In this document: in pieces, positions 20,145 through 31,948 of the stretch
How the letters are laid out: the number at the start of each line of letters is the position of its first letter
Position numbering within the stretch: position 1 is the stretch's first letter
From: Nitzschia sp. DOCU1
Taxonomy: Eukaryota > Bacillariophyta > Bacillariophyceae > Bacillariales > Bacillariaceae
Direction: 5' to 3'
DNA: 64,000 nucleotides
NCBI GenBank assembly: GCA_951394045.1
Contig: OX595993.1
Location: forward strand, 1,364,001 to 1,428,000
The notes under the pieces: model-generated
The model's database searches: none
What the model was told of the DNA's origin: nothing
The model's input: only the letters and a program-made list of their open reading frames with translations
Position numbers and translations under genes: made by a program

Positions 20145-22363
20145 GATAGCTTTTGTTGTTCATCTATACTGTTATCTATGATACAGCCAATTCATCTATT
20201 CTATCGTCCAAAATTGCATAAGTAGCGGAGCACGTTTCCCCACCATTCCCTATGAATACTGGGATCGAAACCACTCGACGGCCCACCATCGGAGTTCGTC
20301 GACGGAAGGAGAGTTATTGGCAACAAACGACCTGGCCTCTTCTGAATAATCTTTGAATAATTGACGCAGAGGCGTCGGTGTGTAAATATCCTGGCTGTCG
20401 CGAGGAAACAACGGGACGGCATTGGAGCCATTATCGTAGGCCGCCCAATGCTGCAGCAACGACAACAATTAAGGGGAACGTGATGATGTTAGTTAGAAAT
20501 AGGAAGCCGAACACACAAACTGCATTATTTCGAAACGTACCAATACAAACGGGCAGCCCCATTGCAGCGCCGCTCGGAAGACTTGGGCAGCGCTGGGAAC
20601 AAAGAGCGAAGGATCACGCGAGTTGACGGGGCTGAACTCGCCAATGAACACCCGCCGCGTCGTGTCTCCCAGAACCACACTCATATCCGTGCTAGTGGAA
20701 GACAACTTGCTCTCGGCGTAGTCGAGCAGACTCCAGAAGCTTTCGTCCACAGCCTGTTGATCGAAATTCTGGCCCGTGTGATCCATGTAGGCGTTCGTGC
20801 TCTTGTAGCTGCTGAAACTGAGGAAGTCAGGATTGACCGCTGGCACTACCGAATTGAGCATGGTGGGTCTCTGTTCGCCTGATATAGTGGGATGATTCTT
20901 ATAGTTCGATTCGGCCAAGTTGAATTCAATGTAGAAGAAGATGTTCACTCCTTCAGTTCCAAAGTCAGCTTTGGCGTCATTGATGGCTGCTTGACGTGTA
21001 GAAGTCATCTTGATGTATTTTTCGACGACTTCATCCGACGGCGCACAATCGAAGTTATATACCCCGTTCGAGACGCACCCGCTGGAGCCCATGAGTTCCC
21101 AATCACCTTCCCAGTTTCCAAGAAAGAATACTTTTCCAGTGTTGCTGTAAGTTTGTAGCATGTGTTTCGCCCAGTTATAGACCTCGATGTATTCAGCATC
21201 CATCTGCTCGTCGGTAAAGGCTTCATTGAGCTTTTTGGGAAGATTGTAACTGTAACCCCAAATGTGATACCACTTTAAGTTCGGATCCGACAGCGTAGCG
21301 GCGATCTCAGGGACCTGAGAAAGCTCTGTGAGGGAGCTGATCTCGCTGTCATCGCAGGGCAGCTGGTAGCTTATGCATGTGTTGGGTGCCAGCTTGAACT
21401 TGAAATGATTCATACCAGTATCAGCAACGCCTTCCCGCATCTCAGTCAACATGTCATAACCTTCTTCCAAATAGTCATGGTCCGCAAAGGGTGCAACACG
21501 GTATCGATTGTTCCATTGCGGCGAGACGATAGCCTGTGTTCCGATGAAATAGTTGTCGTTGAAGGCGGGCCGACTGGACTGAGCTTGTCTCTCCTTCTGC
21601 CGAGTTTCGCCCAATCTTCGAGCCGAAGATTGAGGAAGATTTGCGACCAGCGACAAGGTGGTGAGCGAAAGACCAAACACAAGGAATTTCATTGCGTTGT
21701 GTATTGTGCGATATCGTCCTTTGAAAGACAACGATGTTTGTTTTTATGACAACGAAAGCAACTCATCCCTTTTGGACGATCGTTCCAAATGTTTCGAAGT
21801 TGGGTGGTGCAAAAAATCCGGTCACCGGTCATATCCAGATCTTTTCGGCCAGCAAGACCAAAAGAGGTCCGTTACTATGGCTTCCCAAGTTGTCCCAATA
21901 GCCAGATTCTTGGTCGCTTCAGTGATTTTTGAGGTGAAAATTGAAGAGACGTGGCCCACATGAGTTTGACTATCGGTTGGTTTGTTTCCAAGTCTTGTGC
22001 AGAGCACGAATTCGTCGAGAAACCCTTGCTTAGTGTATGGGAGACGGACGCGCTCGCGTGGAGCGTGACTCCATCACCAGACCGTTACCAGTACGCACAA
22101 ACTTGATGCCAAGAACCGCACGGGGTTCGATTTTGTCGAATCAGGTACTGAGCCGGCCCACACAAAGAAACCGCCAAACGGTCGGACGGATCGAAACAGC
22201 GATGACGAATCCGCTACCGCGCCGGACGGGTCTGCTACGTCACCCCAATGTAAGACTACTCCGAGCAACAAAACGATAGTGTAAATTTGAAGCAAGTACG
22301 CACCAACCTTGAAGAGGCAAGGCCATTGCATCCTATTCTAATCCAATCATCTTGGAATAACAG
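20145..22363 (-). repeat. tandem unit 1 (2,219 bp) of glycosidase-like gene array
   Basis: Direct repeat unit containing copy A of the secreted glycosidase-like gene plus about 670 bp upstream of it. The next unit follows without a gap, with corresponding features exactly 2,219 bp apart. Unit boundaries are set where exact identity begins (gatagcttttg). Confidence 0.93.
20250..21692 (-). CDS. secreted TIM-barrel glycosidase-like protein, copy A
   Basis: Two exons on the minus strand, 21692-20541 and 20450-20250; the 90-bp intron (GTACGT..CTGCAG, phase 0) joins ..CPFVL to HWAAYDNG.., 450 aa. The signal peptide is residues 1-24, followed by an RRL tripeptide (25-27). Segments GTQAI (51-55), HFKFKLAP, YHIWGYSY, FFLGNWEGDW (189-198), FYIEFN (253-258), FLSFSSYKS and VFIGEFSP (348-355), followed by RAALQWGCPFVL, follow the strand order of a GH clan-A-like barrel. 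Glu195 or Glu256 and Glu352 are candidate acid/base and nucleophile (inference). I recall bacterial and fungal relatives with a conserved WEGDW motif, without a characterised substrate. It probably acts outside the cell or in the wall or secretory lumen. Confidence 0.75.
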
Positions 22364-24582
22364 GATAGCTTTTGTTGTTCATCTATACTGTTATCTATGA
22401 TACAGCCAATTCATCTATTCTATCGTCCAAAATTGCATAAGTAGCGGAGCACGTTTCCCCACCATTCCCTATGAATACTGGGATCGAAACCACTCGACGG
22501 CCCACCATCGGAGTTCGTCGACGGAAGGAGAGTTATTGGCAACAAACGACCTGGCCTCTTCTGAATAATCTTTGAATAATTGACGCAGAGGCGTCGGTGT
22601 GTAAATATCCTGGCTGTCGCGAGGAAACAACGGGACGGCATTGGAGCCATTATCGTAGGCCGCCCAATGCTGCAGCAACGACAACAATTAAGGGGAACGT
22701 GATGATGTTAGTTAGAAATAGGAAGCCGAACACACAAACTGCATTATTTCGAAACGTACCAATACAAACGGGCAACCCCATTGCAGCGCCGCTCGGAAGA
22801 CTTGGGCAGCGCTGGGAACAAAGAGCGAAGGATCACGCGAGTTGACGGGGCTGAACTCGCCAATGAACACCCGCCGCGTCGTGTCTCCCAGAACCACACT
22901 CATATCCGTGCTAGTGGAAGACAACTTGCTCTCGGCGTAGTCGAGCAGACTCCAGAAGCTTTCGTCCACAGCCTGTTGATCGAAATTCTGGCCCGTGTGA
23001 TCCATGTAGGCGTTCGTGCTCTTGTAGCTGCTGAAACTGAGGAAGTCAGGATTGACCGCTGGCACTACCGAATTGAGCATGGTGGGTCTCTGTTCGCCTG
23101 ATATAGTGGGATGATTCTTATAGTTCGATTCGGCCAAGTTGAATTCAATGTAGAAGAAGATGTTCACTCCTTCAGTTCCAAAGTCAGCTTTGGCGTCATT
23201 GATGGCTGCTTGACGTGTAGAAGTCATCTTGATGTATTTTTCGACGACTTCATCCGACGGCGCACAATCGAAGTTATATACCCCGTTCGAGACGCACCCG
23301 CTGGAGCCCATGAGTTCCCAATCACCTTCCCAGTTTCCAAGAAAGAATACTTTTCCAGTGTTGCTGTAAGTTTGTAGCATGTGTTTCGCCCAGTTATAGA
23401 CCTCGATGTATTCAGCATCCATCTGCTCGTCGGTAAAGGCTTCATTGAGCTTTTTGGGAAGATTGTAACTGTAACCCCAAATGTGATACCACTTTAAGTT
23501 CGGATCCGACAGCGTAGCGGCGATCTCAGGGACCTGAGAAAGCTCTGTGAGGGAGCTGATCTCGCTGTCATCGCAGGGCAGCTGGTAGCTTATGCATGTG
23601 TTGGGTGCCAGCTTGAACTTGAAATGATTCATACCAGTATCAGCAACGCCTTCCCGCATCTCAGTCAACATGTCATAACCTTCTTCCAAATAGTCATGGT
23701 CCGCAAAGGGTGCAACACGGTATCGATTGTTCCATTGCGGCGAGACGATAGCCTGTGTTCCGATGAAATAGTTGTCGTTGAAGGCGGGCCGACTGGACTG
23801 AGCTTGTCTCTCCTTCTGCCGAGTTTCGCCCAATCTTCGAGCCGAAGATTGAGGAAGATTTGCGACCAGCGACAAGGTGGTGAGCGAAAGACCAAACACA
23901 AGGAATTTCATTGCGTTGTGTATTGTGCGATATCGTCCTTTGAAAGACAACGATGTTTGTTTTTATGACAACGAAAGCAACTCATCCCTTTTGGACGATC
24001 GTTCCAAATGTTTCGAAGTTGGGTGGTGCAAAAAATCCGGTCACCGGTCATATCCAGATCTTTTCGGCCAGCAAGACCAAAAGAGGTCCGTTACTATGGC
24101 TTCCCAAGTTGTCCCAATAGCCAGATTCTTGGTCGCTTCAGTGATTTTTGAGGTGAAAATTGAAGAGACGTGGCCCACATGAGTTTGACTATCGGTTGGT
24201 TTGTTTCCAAGTCTTGTGCAGAGCACGAATTCGTCGAGAAACCCTTGCTTAGTGTATGGGAGACGGACGCGCTCGCGTGGAGCGTGACTCCATCACCAGA
24301 CCGTTACCAGTACGCACAAACTTGATGCCAAGAACCGCACGGGGTTCGATTTTGTCGAATCAGGTACTGAGCCGGCCCACACAAAGAAACCGCCAAACGG
24401 TCGGACGGATCGAAACAGCGATGACGAATCCGCTACCGCGCCGGACGGGTCTGCTACGTCACCCCAATGTAAGACTACTCCGAGCAACAAAACGATAGTG
24501 TAAATTTGAAGCAAGTACGCACCAACCTTGAAGAGGCAAGGCCATTGCATCCTATTCTAATCCAATCATCTTGGAATAACAG
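22364..24582 (-). repeat. tandem unit 2 (2,219 bp)
   Basis: Second complete unit. Over the coding part the only difference I found from unit 1 is G to A on the plus strand in gggcAacccc (22776), which is synonymous (Gly GGC/GGT) in the encoded protein. Confidence 0.93.
22469..23911 (-). CDS. secreted TIM-barrel glycosidase-like protein, copy B
   Basis: Exons 23911-22760 and 22669-22469 with the same 90-bp phase-0 intron. The protein (450 aa) is identical to copy A; the only coding difference noticed is a synonymous Gly codon in the last bases of exon 1. Signal peptide, RRL, WEGDW and GEF motifs are as in copy A. Its ATG is preceded by the same ~600 bp of unit sequence, so all cis elements in that interval are shared. 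It is a complete, apparently functional gene. Confidence 0.75.
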
Positions 24583-26577
24583 GATAGCTTTTGTTGTTCA
24601 TCTATACTGTTATCTATGATACAGCCAATTCATCTATTCTATCGTCCAAAATTGCATAAGTAGCGGAGCACGTTTCCCCACCATTCCCTATGAATACTGG
24701 GATCGAAACCACTCGACGGCCCACCATCGGAGTTCGTCGACGGAAGGAGAGTTATTGGCAACAAACGACCTGGCCTCTTCTGAATAATCTTTGAATAATT
24801 GACGCAGAGGCGTCGGTGTGTAAATATCCTGGCTGTCGCGAGGAAACAACGGGACGGCATTGGAGCCATTATCGTAGGCCGCCCAATGCTGCAGCAACGA
24901 CAACAATTAAGGGGAACGTGATGATGTTAGTTAGAAATAGGAAGCCGAACACACAAACTGCATTATTTCGAAACGTACCAATACAAACGGGCAACCCCAT
25001 TGCAGCGCCGCTCGGAAGACTTGGGCAGCGCTGGGAACAAAGAGCGAAGGATCACGCGAGTTGACGGGGCTGAACTCGCCAATGAACACCCGCCGCGTCG
25101 TGTCTCCCAGAACCACACTCATATCCGTGCTAGTGGAAGACAACTTGCTCTCGGCGTAGTCGAGCAGACTCCAGAAGCTTTCGTCCACAGCCTGTTGATC
25201 GAAATTCTGGCCCGTGTGATCCATGTAGGCGTTCGTGCTCTTGTAGCTGCTGAAACTGAGGAAGTCAGGATTGACCGCTGGCACTACCGAATTGAGCATG
25301 GTGGGTCTCTGTTCGCCTGATATAGTGGGATGATTCTTATAGTTCGATTCGGCCAAGTTGAATTCAATGTAGAAGAAGATGTTCACTCCTTCAGTTCCAA
25401 AGTCAGCTTTGGCGTCATTGATGGCTGCTTGACGTGTAGAAGTCATCTTGATGTATTTTTCGACGACTTCATCCGACGGCGCACAATCGAAGTTATATAC
25501 CCCGTTCGAGACGCACCCGCTGGAGCCCATGAGTTCCCAATCACCTTCCCAGTTTCCAAGAAAGAATACTTTTCCAGTGTTGCTGTAAGTTTGTAGCATG
25601 TGTTTCGCCCAGTTATAGACCTCGATGTATTCAGCATCCATCTGCTCGTCGGTAAAGGCTTCATTGAGCTTTTTGGGAAGATTGTAACTGTAACCCCAAA
25701 TGTGATACCACTTTAAGTTCGGATCCGACAGCGTAGCGGCGATCTCAGGGACCTGAGAAAGCTCTGTGAGGGAGCTGATCTCGCTGTCATCGCAGGGCAG
25801 CTGGTAGCTTATGCATGTGTTGGGTGCCAGCTTGAACTTGAAATGATTCATACCAGTATCAGCAACGCCTTCCCGCATCTCAGTCAACATGTCATAACCT
25901 TCTTCCAAATAGTCATGGTCCGCAAAGGGTGCAACACGGTATCGATTGTTCCATTGCGGCGAGACGATAGCCTGTGTTCCGATGAAATAGTTGTCGTTGA
26001 AGGCGGGCCGACTGGACTGAGCTTGTCTCTCCTTCTGCCGAGTTTCGCCCAATCTTCGAGCCGAAGATTGAGGAAGATTTGCGACCAGCGACAAGGTGGT
26101 GAGCGAAAGACCAAACACAAGGAATTTCATTGCGTTGTGTATTGTGCGATATCGTCCTTTGAAAGACAACGATGTTTGTTTTTATGACAACGAAAGCAAC
26201 TCATCCCTTTTGGACGATCGTTCCAAATGTTTCGAAGTTGGGTGGTGCAAAAAATCCGGTCACCGGTCATATCCAGATCTTTTCGGCCAGCAAGACCAAA
26301 AGAGGTCCGTTACTATGGCTTCCCAAGTTGTCCCAATAGCCAGATTCTTGGTCGCTTCAGTGATTTTTGAGGTGAAAATTGAAGAGACGTGGCCCACATG
26401 AGTTTGACTATCGGTTGGTTTGTTTCCAAGTCTTGTGCAGAGCACGAATTCGTCGAGAAACCCTTGCTTAGTATGGGAGACGGACGCGCTCGCGTGGAGC
26501 GTGACTCCATCACCAGACCGTTACCAGTACGCACAAACTTGATGCCAAGAACCGCACGGGGTTCGAATTTGTCGAAT
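24583..26577 (-). repeat. tandem unit 3, truncated (1,995 bp)
   Basis: Third unit carries the complete gene but lacks the last ~222 bp of the unit (22142-22363 equivalent). It also has a 2-bp deletion (cttagtatggg instead of cttagtgtatggg near 26470) and one substitution (gttcgaatt versus gttcgattt) close to the point where similarity ends after gtcgaat. Confidence 0.9.
24688..26130 (-). CDS. secreted TIM-barrel glycosidase-like protein, copy C
   Basis: Exons 26130-24979 and 24888-24688. The protein is identical to copies A and B, and at nucleotide level it shares the GGT codon of copy B. About 450 bp upstream of its ATG the sequence leaves the repeat, so its distal promoter is unique whereas copies A and B are read from inside the array. 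If expression differs among the copies, this one is the candidate for a different pattern. Domain features are as in copy A. Confidence 0.75.
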
Positions 26578-26815
26578 GGTAATCACGTGCACGTGCGTGG
26601 TGCTGGGTGGTGGTTTCAAATTAGTCTTCCGAGATGTCCACAGTACTCTATGCCAAAAGTAGCTTGGAATCATTGTGCCAGGACCGCTGGTCACTCCTCG
26701 GGACATGGCAGCGATATAAGACTGCTTTAACCCCTGAAATGTCCACCACTATGGCATACGTGCCAACTAGATTTGATATTGATAACTCTTCGCATGCTAT
26801 TTCCTCTCGGTAGGT

Positions 26816-29800
26816 CTAGCTATTTAAAATATTCTCACGCGCAAAACTTCCAACGAGCCAATCGCTGTCTTCATGTTCGTCTTGGACCGCTCTCATCATG
26901 ACGCGTTTGGAATCGTTCACATCGACCGACATTAGAAGACTTGCAAGCAGAAACGCTTCTCGCCTGCCTTCGTCGCCCGAGCTGAGGCATTCTGTGGCTA
27001 GACGCCGCACCAACTCGACACGTCCTTGACTCAGCAAGTATGCAGATACGCATACGACCACACTGGCTCCATACTGGTTGGGTCCGAAAAGGCTGGATGA
27101 TACTCCCCGACTCATGTCGATTGTCCGGAGACCCTTGAGGCCATAGAGTTCCAGCATTTCTTCCAAGCGATCAACAAATCCGTATCGCATAGAAAAGTCT
27201 ACTGTCGTTTCGAGCGATATGCCTGATAGTTGCAACGCCAGGTCGGGTACCCCGCGGCGCTCCAAAAAGTTGGCCAATGCCTCGTGGTCCGCAACTGGGA
27301 CAGCATCAAACCACTTTTCGGCCTTGGGAGCGTGACCGGCGCCCAAGAGTGCACCAATTCGTATCAGAGGACTTCCAAGTGGAATAGCCTGGACTCCAGA
27401 GACCGTCGAAATGATGAGGGAACCATTTTGGAAACCCAGGACGGTGGGGTAATTCAGGGGCATTGGTACCGTGGGAGGAGTCAAAGACTTGTACTCAGTA
27501 GCAATGGATTTGGAGGGCAGCATATGAACTTCCGAAGACGCCAGTGTAAACAAGTCGAGATGGCACACACCACCATCCAAATCTCCCAGAAAGATCACCT
27601 GGACAGCCGAACGTGTGGAGCAAAACAACGCCCCGTGTATAAACCGAGCGCTGATGACTTGGACATCAACGTCAGCAGGGATCCCAACTTTTGTGGTGCC
27701 CAGCATGATGAATTCGGGTTCCTCGGACAAATAGATTGAGACCATTGATTGAATGATGACTGCGCAGAGTCGGCCATCATCGTCCCATACAACCAAATCG
27801 GGACAAGGAAAAGCAGGACCAGAACTGGCATACTCAGAAGCGCTTTCTTCCGTCGACCCCTTCTTCTTGGTGTAGAAATATGCCAGACCTTCATCATTTT
27901 CGTCGGCTTTGCAAGCAACGCAGAGCACTGGGCCACCAAATAGAACGGTTGGAGGGTTTCGATTTCCACTACGCAAATAAAGTTCGCCTAACGCTGTAGG
28001 GGTAATGTTGCTCACGTTTCCGTCCGCCCCTGTAGCCTCAACAAGACTTCGCAACTCGACCCATGGAAATTTCCTCTCCAGCTGCTCCATGGCACGCTTC
28101 TCGTCCACAGCCATGGGATCTTCTCCGATTATATCCAAAGGAGTCTGGCCAGTTGGCACTGTTGCCTCCTCCTCGTCATCGTCGGCCGTGGCCAAAGAAC
28201 CATCTTGTTTCTTCGCCTTCTTTTTGCCTCCAAAACCAAATGTTGCAGCTTTAAACCCCATCTTCGCCACTTTGGCTCCTCCACCGACAACGCGACTGGT
28301 TCCACCGACAGCCATCTTTTTGGTGAGTTTTCCCGTTTGCTTGACAGCCCCCGCCGTCAGACCTGCAGTACCCATAGTGGCAGCCAATGTTACTTTTCCT
28401 GTCATTTTCAATGTACCAACAGAAACTTTCCCCACTCCTTTGCCAATACCGGCTACTCCTTTTACTGTACCCTTTCCAAGATCTTGCAAACCTGCGGTGA
28501 CCGAGACGAAACGCAACTTGAAATCAGCAAAACAAACATTCTTCTCCCGAGAGCAGTCCCCTAAACGTACCTTTGAGTGTTTGTAGCTTGGCGGCGGTAC
28601 CAACCACCTTGCCCAAGGTTTTACCCGAGGCAATATCCTTCAGCTTCTTTAACTCTTTTAACTTGGCGAGATCGGTAATCTTTCCCGCGGCGTTGGCGAA
28701 TTCCTTTCCAAGCGACTGCGTAGGAGCACTGAGATCGATTCCGACTTTGAGCGCCAAATCCATTTCCGGGTTATACAATATACTGAAAACGTCGTCGTCG
28801 CCCACCCATGCAAAGGAAGCGACTGCACATGCGCAACGGTGAGGTGGGCGCTAGAATGCAAGAAGAAAAGCAAAATACACAAGAAACGTACCTCCATTTC
28901 CACTGGCCACCACTGGAGACTTGGCGGTTTGCGTTCGCGATGTGACCTTGTCCAACATGGATGTAATATGCAAAACTTCGTATCGCATTTCTTCCTTCCA
29001 GAAACAACACAAATAATTACGAGAAGGGCTAATCAAAAAGAGAGGCGGAAGCCGGACTGGTCGCTTGTGAATTTCAGGTGGCAAATGGAGAGGTGGTGGG
29101 GACTCGTATACCACGATGGAGTTTTTGGTTTCCATGTATCCAAGAGGATCGACGGCCAAAGGTCCACCAGAAGGCTCGAGAATGCCGTAATTGATTTCCG
29201 GGCCTTTGACTGTCAGAACTGCTTTTCCCATACCACCAAAGTTAGCACTGAGATGGGCGTGGCGGGTTCCTGGAACTTGAACGAGATTGCCGTCCACCAT
29301 TTTAACCATGAGAATTCCATGACTCGTTCCAAAATAGAAAATGGAAGAGTCTCGTAACGGAGGACAGTAGATAGAATGAACTTTCATGTGCATTTCTCGC
29401 TCTTCGGGCAAGCCAAGGTCTCGTTGCAAAATATTGTGCAAGTTCACGCTCAACACGGGAAATGCAGCGTACGGATTTTTAATGGTCGATCCAGAATTGT
29501 ACAGCGGCGCCACCAATATTTGAAAGTCTCCTTCCTTAGTGACTGCGGCGCACGCCATACTCTCCATGGGCATGGATTCGTGAAACCAGCCTGGGAAGAT
29601 TGTATGAGACGATTCGTAAGGGAACTGCATCACTAGCAGAGGTTCCATCCTAGCTGGTTCCACATTGTGCTTCTTCTTGATATCTCCCTCAGGAACGTTG
29701 CCTAAATCCCAAGCCAGGAGCTTTCCCTTGGCGTTTTTGGACGGATGACTCCAGAGCAGTAAATCCCGAAAGCCACAGTACTGAACAAAGATATGTTCCA

Positions 29801-30809
29801 TGCTAGTGTGTTCGTCGTCCTGCTTGGACATGCTCGTGGGCACGCTTCCACCTTCAAATCTCGCCAGTGGGGGACTAATATCGTGTACAATCCCTTCCAC
29901 CACATGAATTTCCATGAGCAACGCCGCACCCTTTTTCGTTAGACAGACGACCCGACGCCGATTCTGAGCATAACGTTCGGGAGTGTCATATTTGTTGGCG
30001 GAGATAATTTCTACTATCGTGTCACCTTTTCCGGTAACAATCTTGGTTGACTGAACCACCACCTTGGCCTTCCAGTTGTACAATTTGATGTCGCCATCTG
30101 TCGTCCCCACAATAACGTTTTCACGTGATACTGCAAGGGCGTTGGAGCTTATGGGGCCACCCAAGGAGTCCTGTGTAATATTGGCGATGATTGGTTGAAA
30201 GGCCTTTTCGTCGGCTTTCGAAACTTCGCCCGACAATCCCTTGGCAATTTCTACGGATTGCTGCCGCAAATTAAGAATGACAATCCGACTTTGCAGCTGC
30301 ACTAGCAGATAGTTCCATCGCTTTCCGATATCTTGTGGGCCACTCACGGCACCATGGCCACTCCAATACAAGGTGGACGGATCCATAAAGTCTAGGCGTT
30401 GGACCTTACCGAAATCTTTGAGAGCCTTGTGCTGCTTGGTAAGCAGAGCTTCCCCGGCTCCTTTGGCGACCACATCATAATTGAACACCATGGCTGCCAG
30501 ATCCCCCAGAGTCATGCTAAATATCACTTCTTTTGTACGCACATGTTGGACCACAATGGTCTTTGGAAATTTCTTCTTGTCGGTTCCCTCGGGTACAATT
30601 AAATAGGTTACAAGAGGTTGATTGGGATGCACCGTAATCAAGTGCAACTTAAAGGGTGACAAACGGGCCGATGAAAAGGGCACCGATTTGGAGAGATGGA
30701 TCGCCAGTGCCTTGGAGGTGACAGCTTGCGCGGTGGCTCCATGAATGACATTGGTAGGGCCGAGAGGTGGGGGAGTCAATACCCGTACCAGGGTCGGCTG
30801 CGACTTCAT
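26816..30809 (-). CDS. WD40 beta-propeller/alpha-solenoid protein, TSET/TPLATE TWD40-like
   Basis: Three exons: 30809-28892, 28822-28571 and 28491-26816; introns of 69 and 79 bp, both phase 1, donors GTACGT. The product is 1,281 aa. The N-terminal ~660 residues read as WD40-like blades (LHLITVHPNQPLVTYLIV, ENVIVGTTDGDIKLYNW, FAWVGDDDVFSIL). About 670-830 is a Gly/Lys/Val/Ala-rich amphipathic segment. A third part (WVELRSLVEATGA... LVVWDDDGRLCAVIIQS) leads to a helical C-terminus with ALANFLERRGVPDLALQLSGIS, which resembles the ATEALHLPGISKRLEFDLAM-type segment of plant TWD40-2. TSET/TPLATE is an ancient endocytic coat; assignment rests on layout and short motifs only. A 5' exon is possible: an in-frame 5' extension (EDFER) behind CTCCCAG and an open ATG-less frame reach 31077. 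Confidence 0.6.
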
Positions 30810-31948
30810 TCTTTCAAAGTCCTCCTGGGAGAAGAAGCGCTGGGATACTCAACGCAAGACTTCCGTACCGTTTGACCTCTGATTCTTCTCTCGGTAGTAG
30901 ACTTTTCCACCCTGCAGCAATTGTCGTAATTAATCCATTCCAATCAAGCTTTACGGATTCAGCATCGTTGAAACGAAAAAGTAATTCACTAATGTCTCCT
31001 TCGGCAAAGGCTGAACTCAACTCTTCCGATACTCTGTACGGTCGGTCTGGTACACATTCTACATCGCGATGATTGACGGGTTACCAAGTGCACACGATCT
31101 CGTACGCTTGGACTCGTTTGACTACTACTGATTTGGATGGCGATTGCTGACCAACGAGATTGAGTGAGGACGGCGAGCCATAGCACAGTAGCACTGCATT
31201 TATCCATCCACAAACTCTACTAGCTACCAGTACTCCTCTTGATTGACAACATGCATGTGGTCTGATTCCGTTGTTGCACCATTGATAACTCGAGTCGCGG
31301 TGCGGAGTGGCGCAAGTAGTAGGAATTTAATGGGCCTCTGTCTTAAGCATCTACTACTGACTTCTTCGTCTTCTCGGCTCTTTAGTGGAGGAGTAGGAGC
31401 TAGTAGAGTCACCCCCTCTATAGAGTGACTAGGTTGGAGTAGCAAGTCTTTGAATCTTGGTGGACAGGTTGCGCGACAATGACTCCATTTGTATGCCGAA
31501 CTTCGTTTGACACGATTGTTCCCGCCTCCATCATGGTGCTTCCCCGCGTCTGAGCAATCGAAGTAGTCACTAGCCTGGTCACCCATGCGATACATCCCGT
31601 TATCGATAGCTCAAAACTTCTCCTGTAGCTAGACGGGTAGACAGCCTCTGGTGATAGCTTTTACCTACAATAGTACTCTAGAAGTAGAGAATAACAGGGA
31701 GAAGTCGGCAGGTCCATCCGCCCGGGATCTGGGCGGCACGACTTGCTGTTCCACTCGCATTTAAGATCCGATACCAAAGAGTGCGCTGAAGCCGATTGCT
31801 CGTACACTTTGAAGAAAACATTTGGATAGGGTGTTGATATGTTACATGACGTCTAGTTTATGATGTCGGGGCGTGTATACATTGCGTGATTCGCGTAATG
31901 TGATTTCTGTAGCCTGTGATTTTCTTTGATACTCATGGGTTCTACTCC
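30810..31948. other. 1.1 kb intergenic region
   Basis: Lies between the TWD40-like gene start and the ammonium transporter 3' end. Minus-strand bases 30862-31020 form an ATG-less open frame that could be a 5' exon of the TWD40-like gene, with a 52-bp intron of weak donor (GTCAAA). The rest (31080-31948) holds no supported gene. Confidence 0.4.

Noticed and set aside
20562..21158. plus-strand frames inside the tandem units (repeated in each unit)
   Set aside because: They are antisense to the glycosidase-like exon; their repetition only reflects the DNA repeat.
22130..22145. tRNA-like B-box (ggttcgattttg) in the unit spacer
   Set aside because: No matching A-box, acceptor stem or cloverleaf could be drawn.
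20145..26577. Transposon or retroelement explanation of the 2.2-kb repeats
   Set aside because: No terminal inverted repeats, target-site duplication, LTR or polymerase/transposase frame; direct head-to-tail arrangement fits unequal crossing over.
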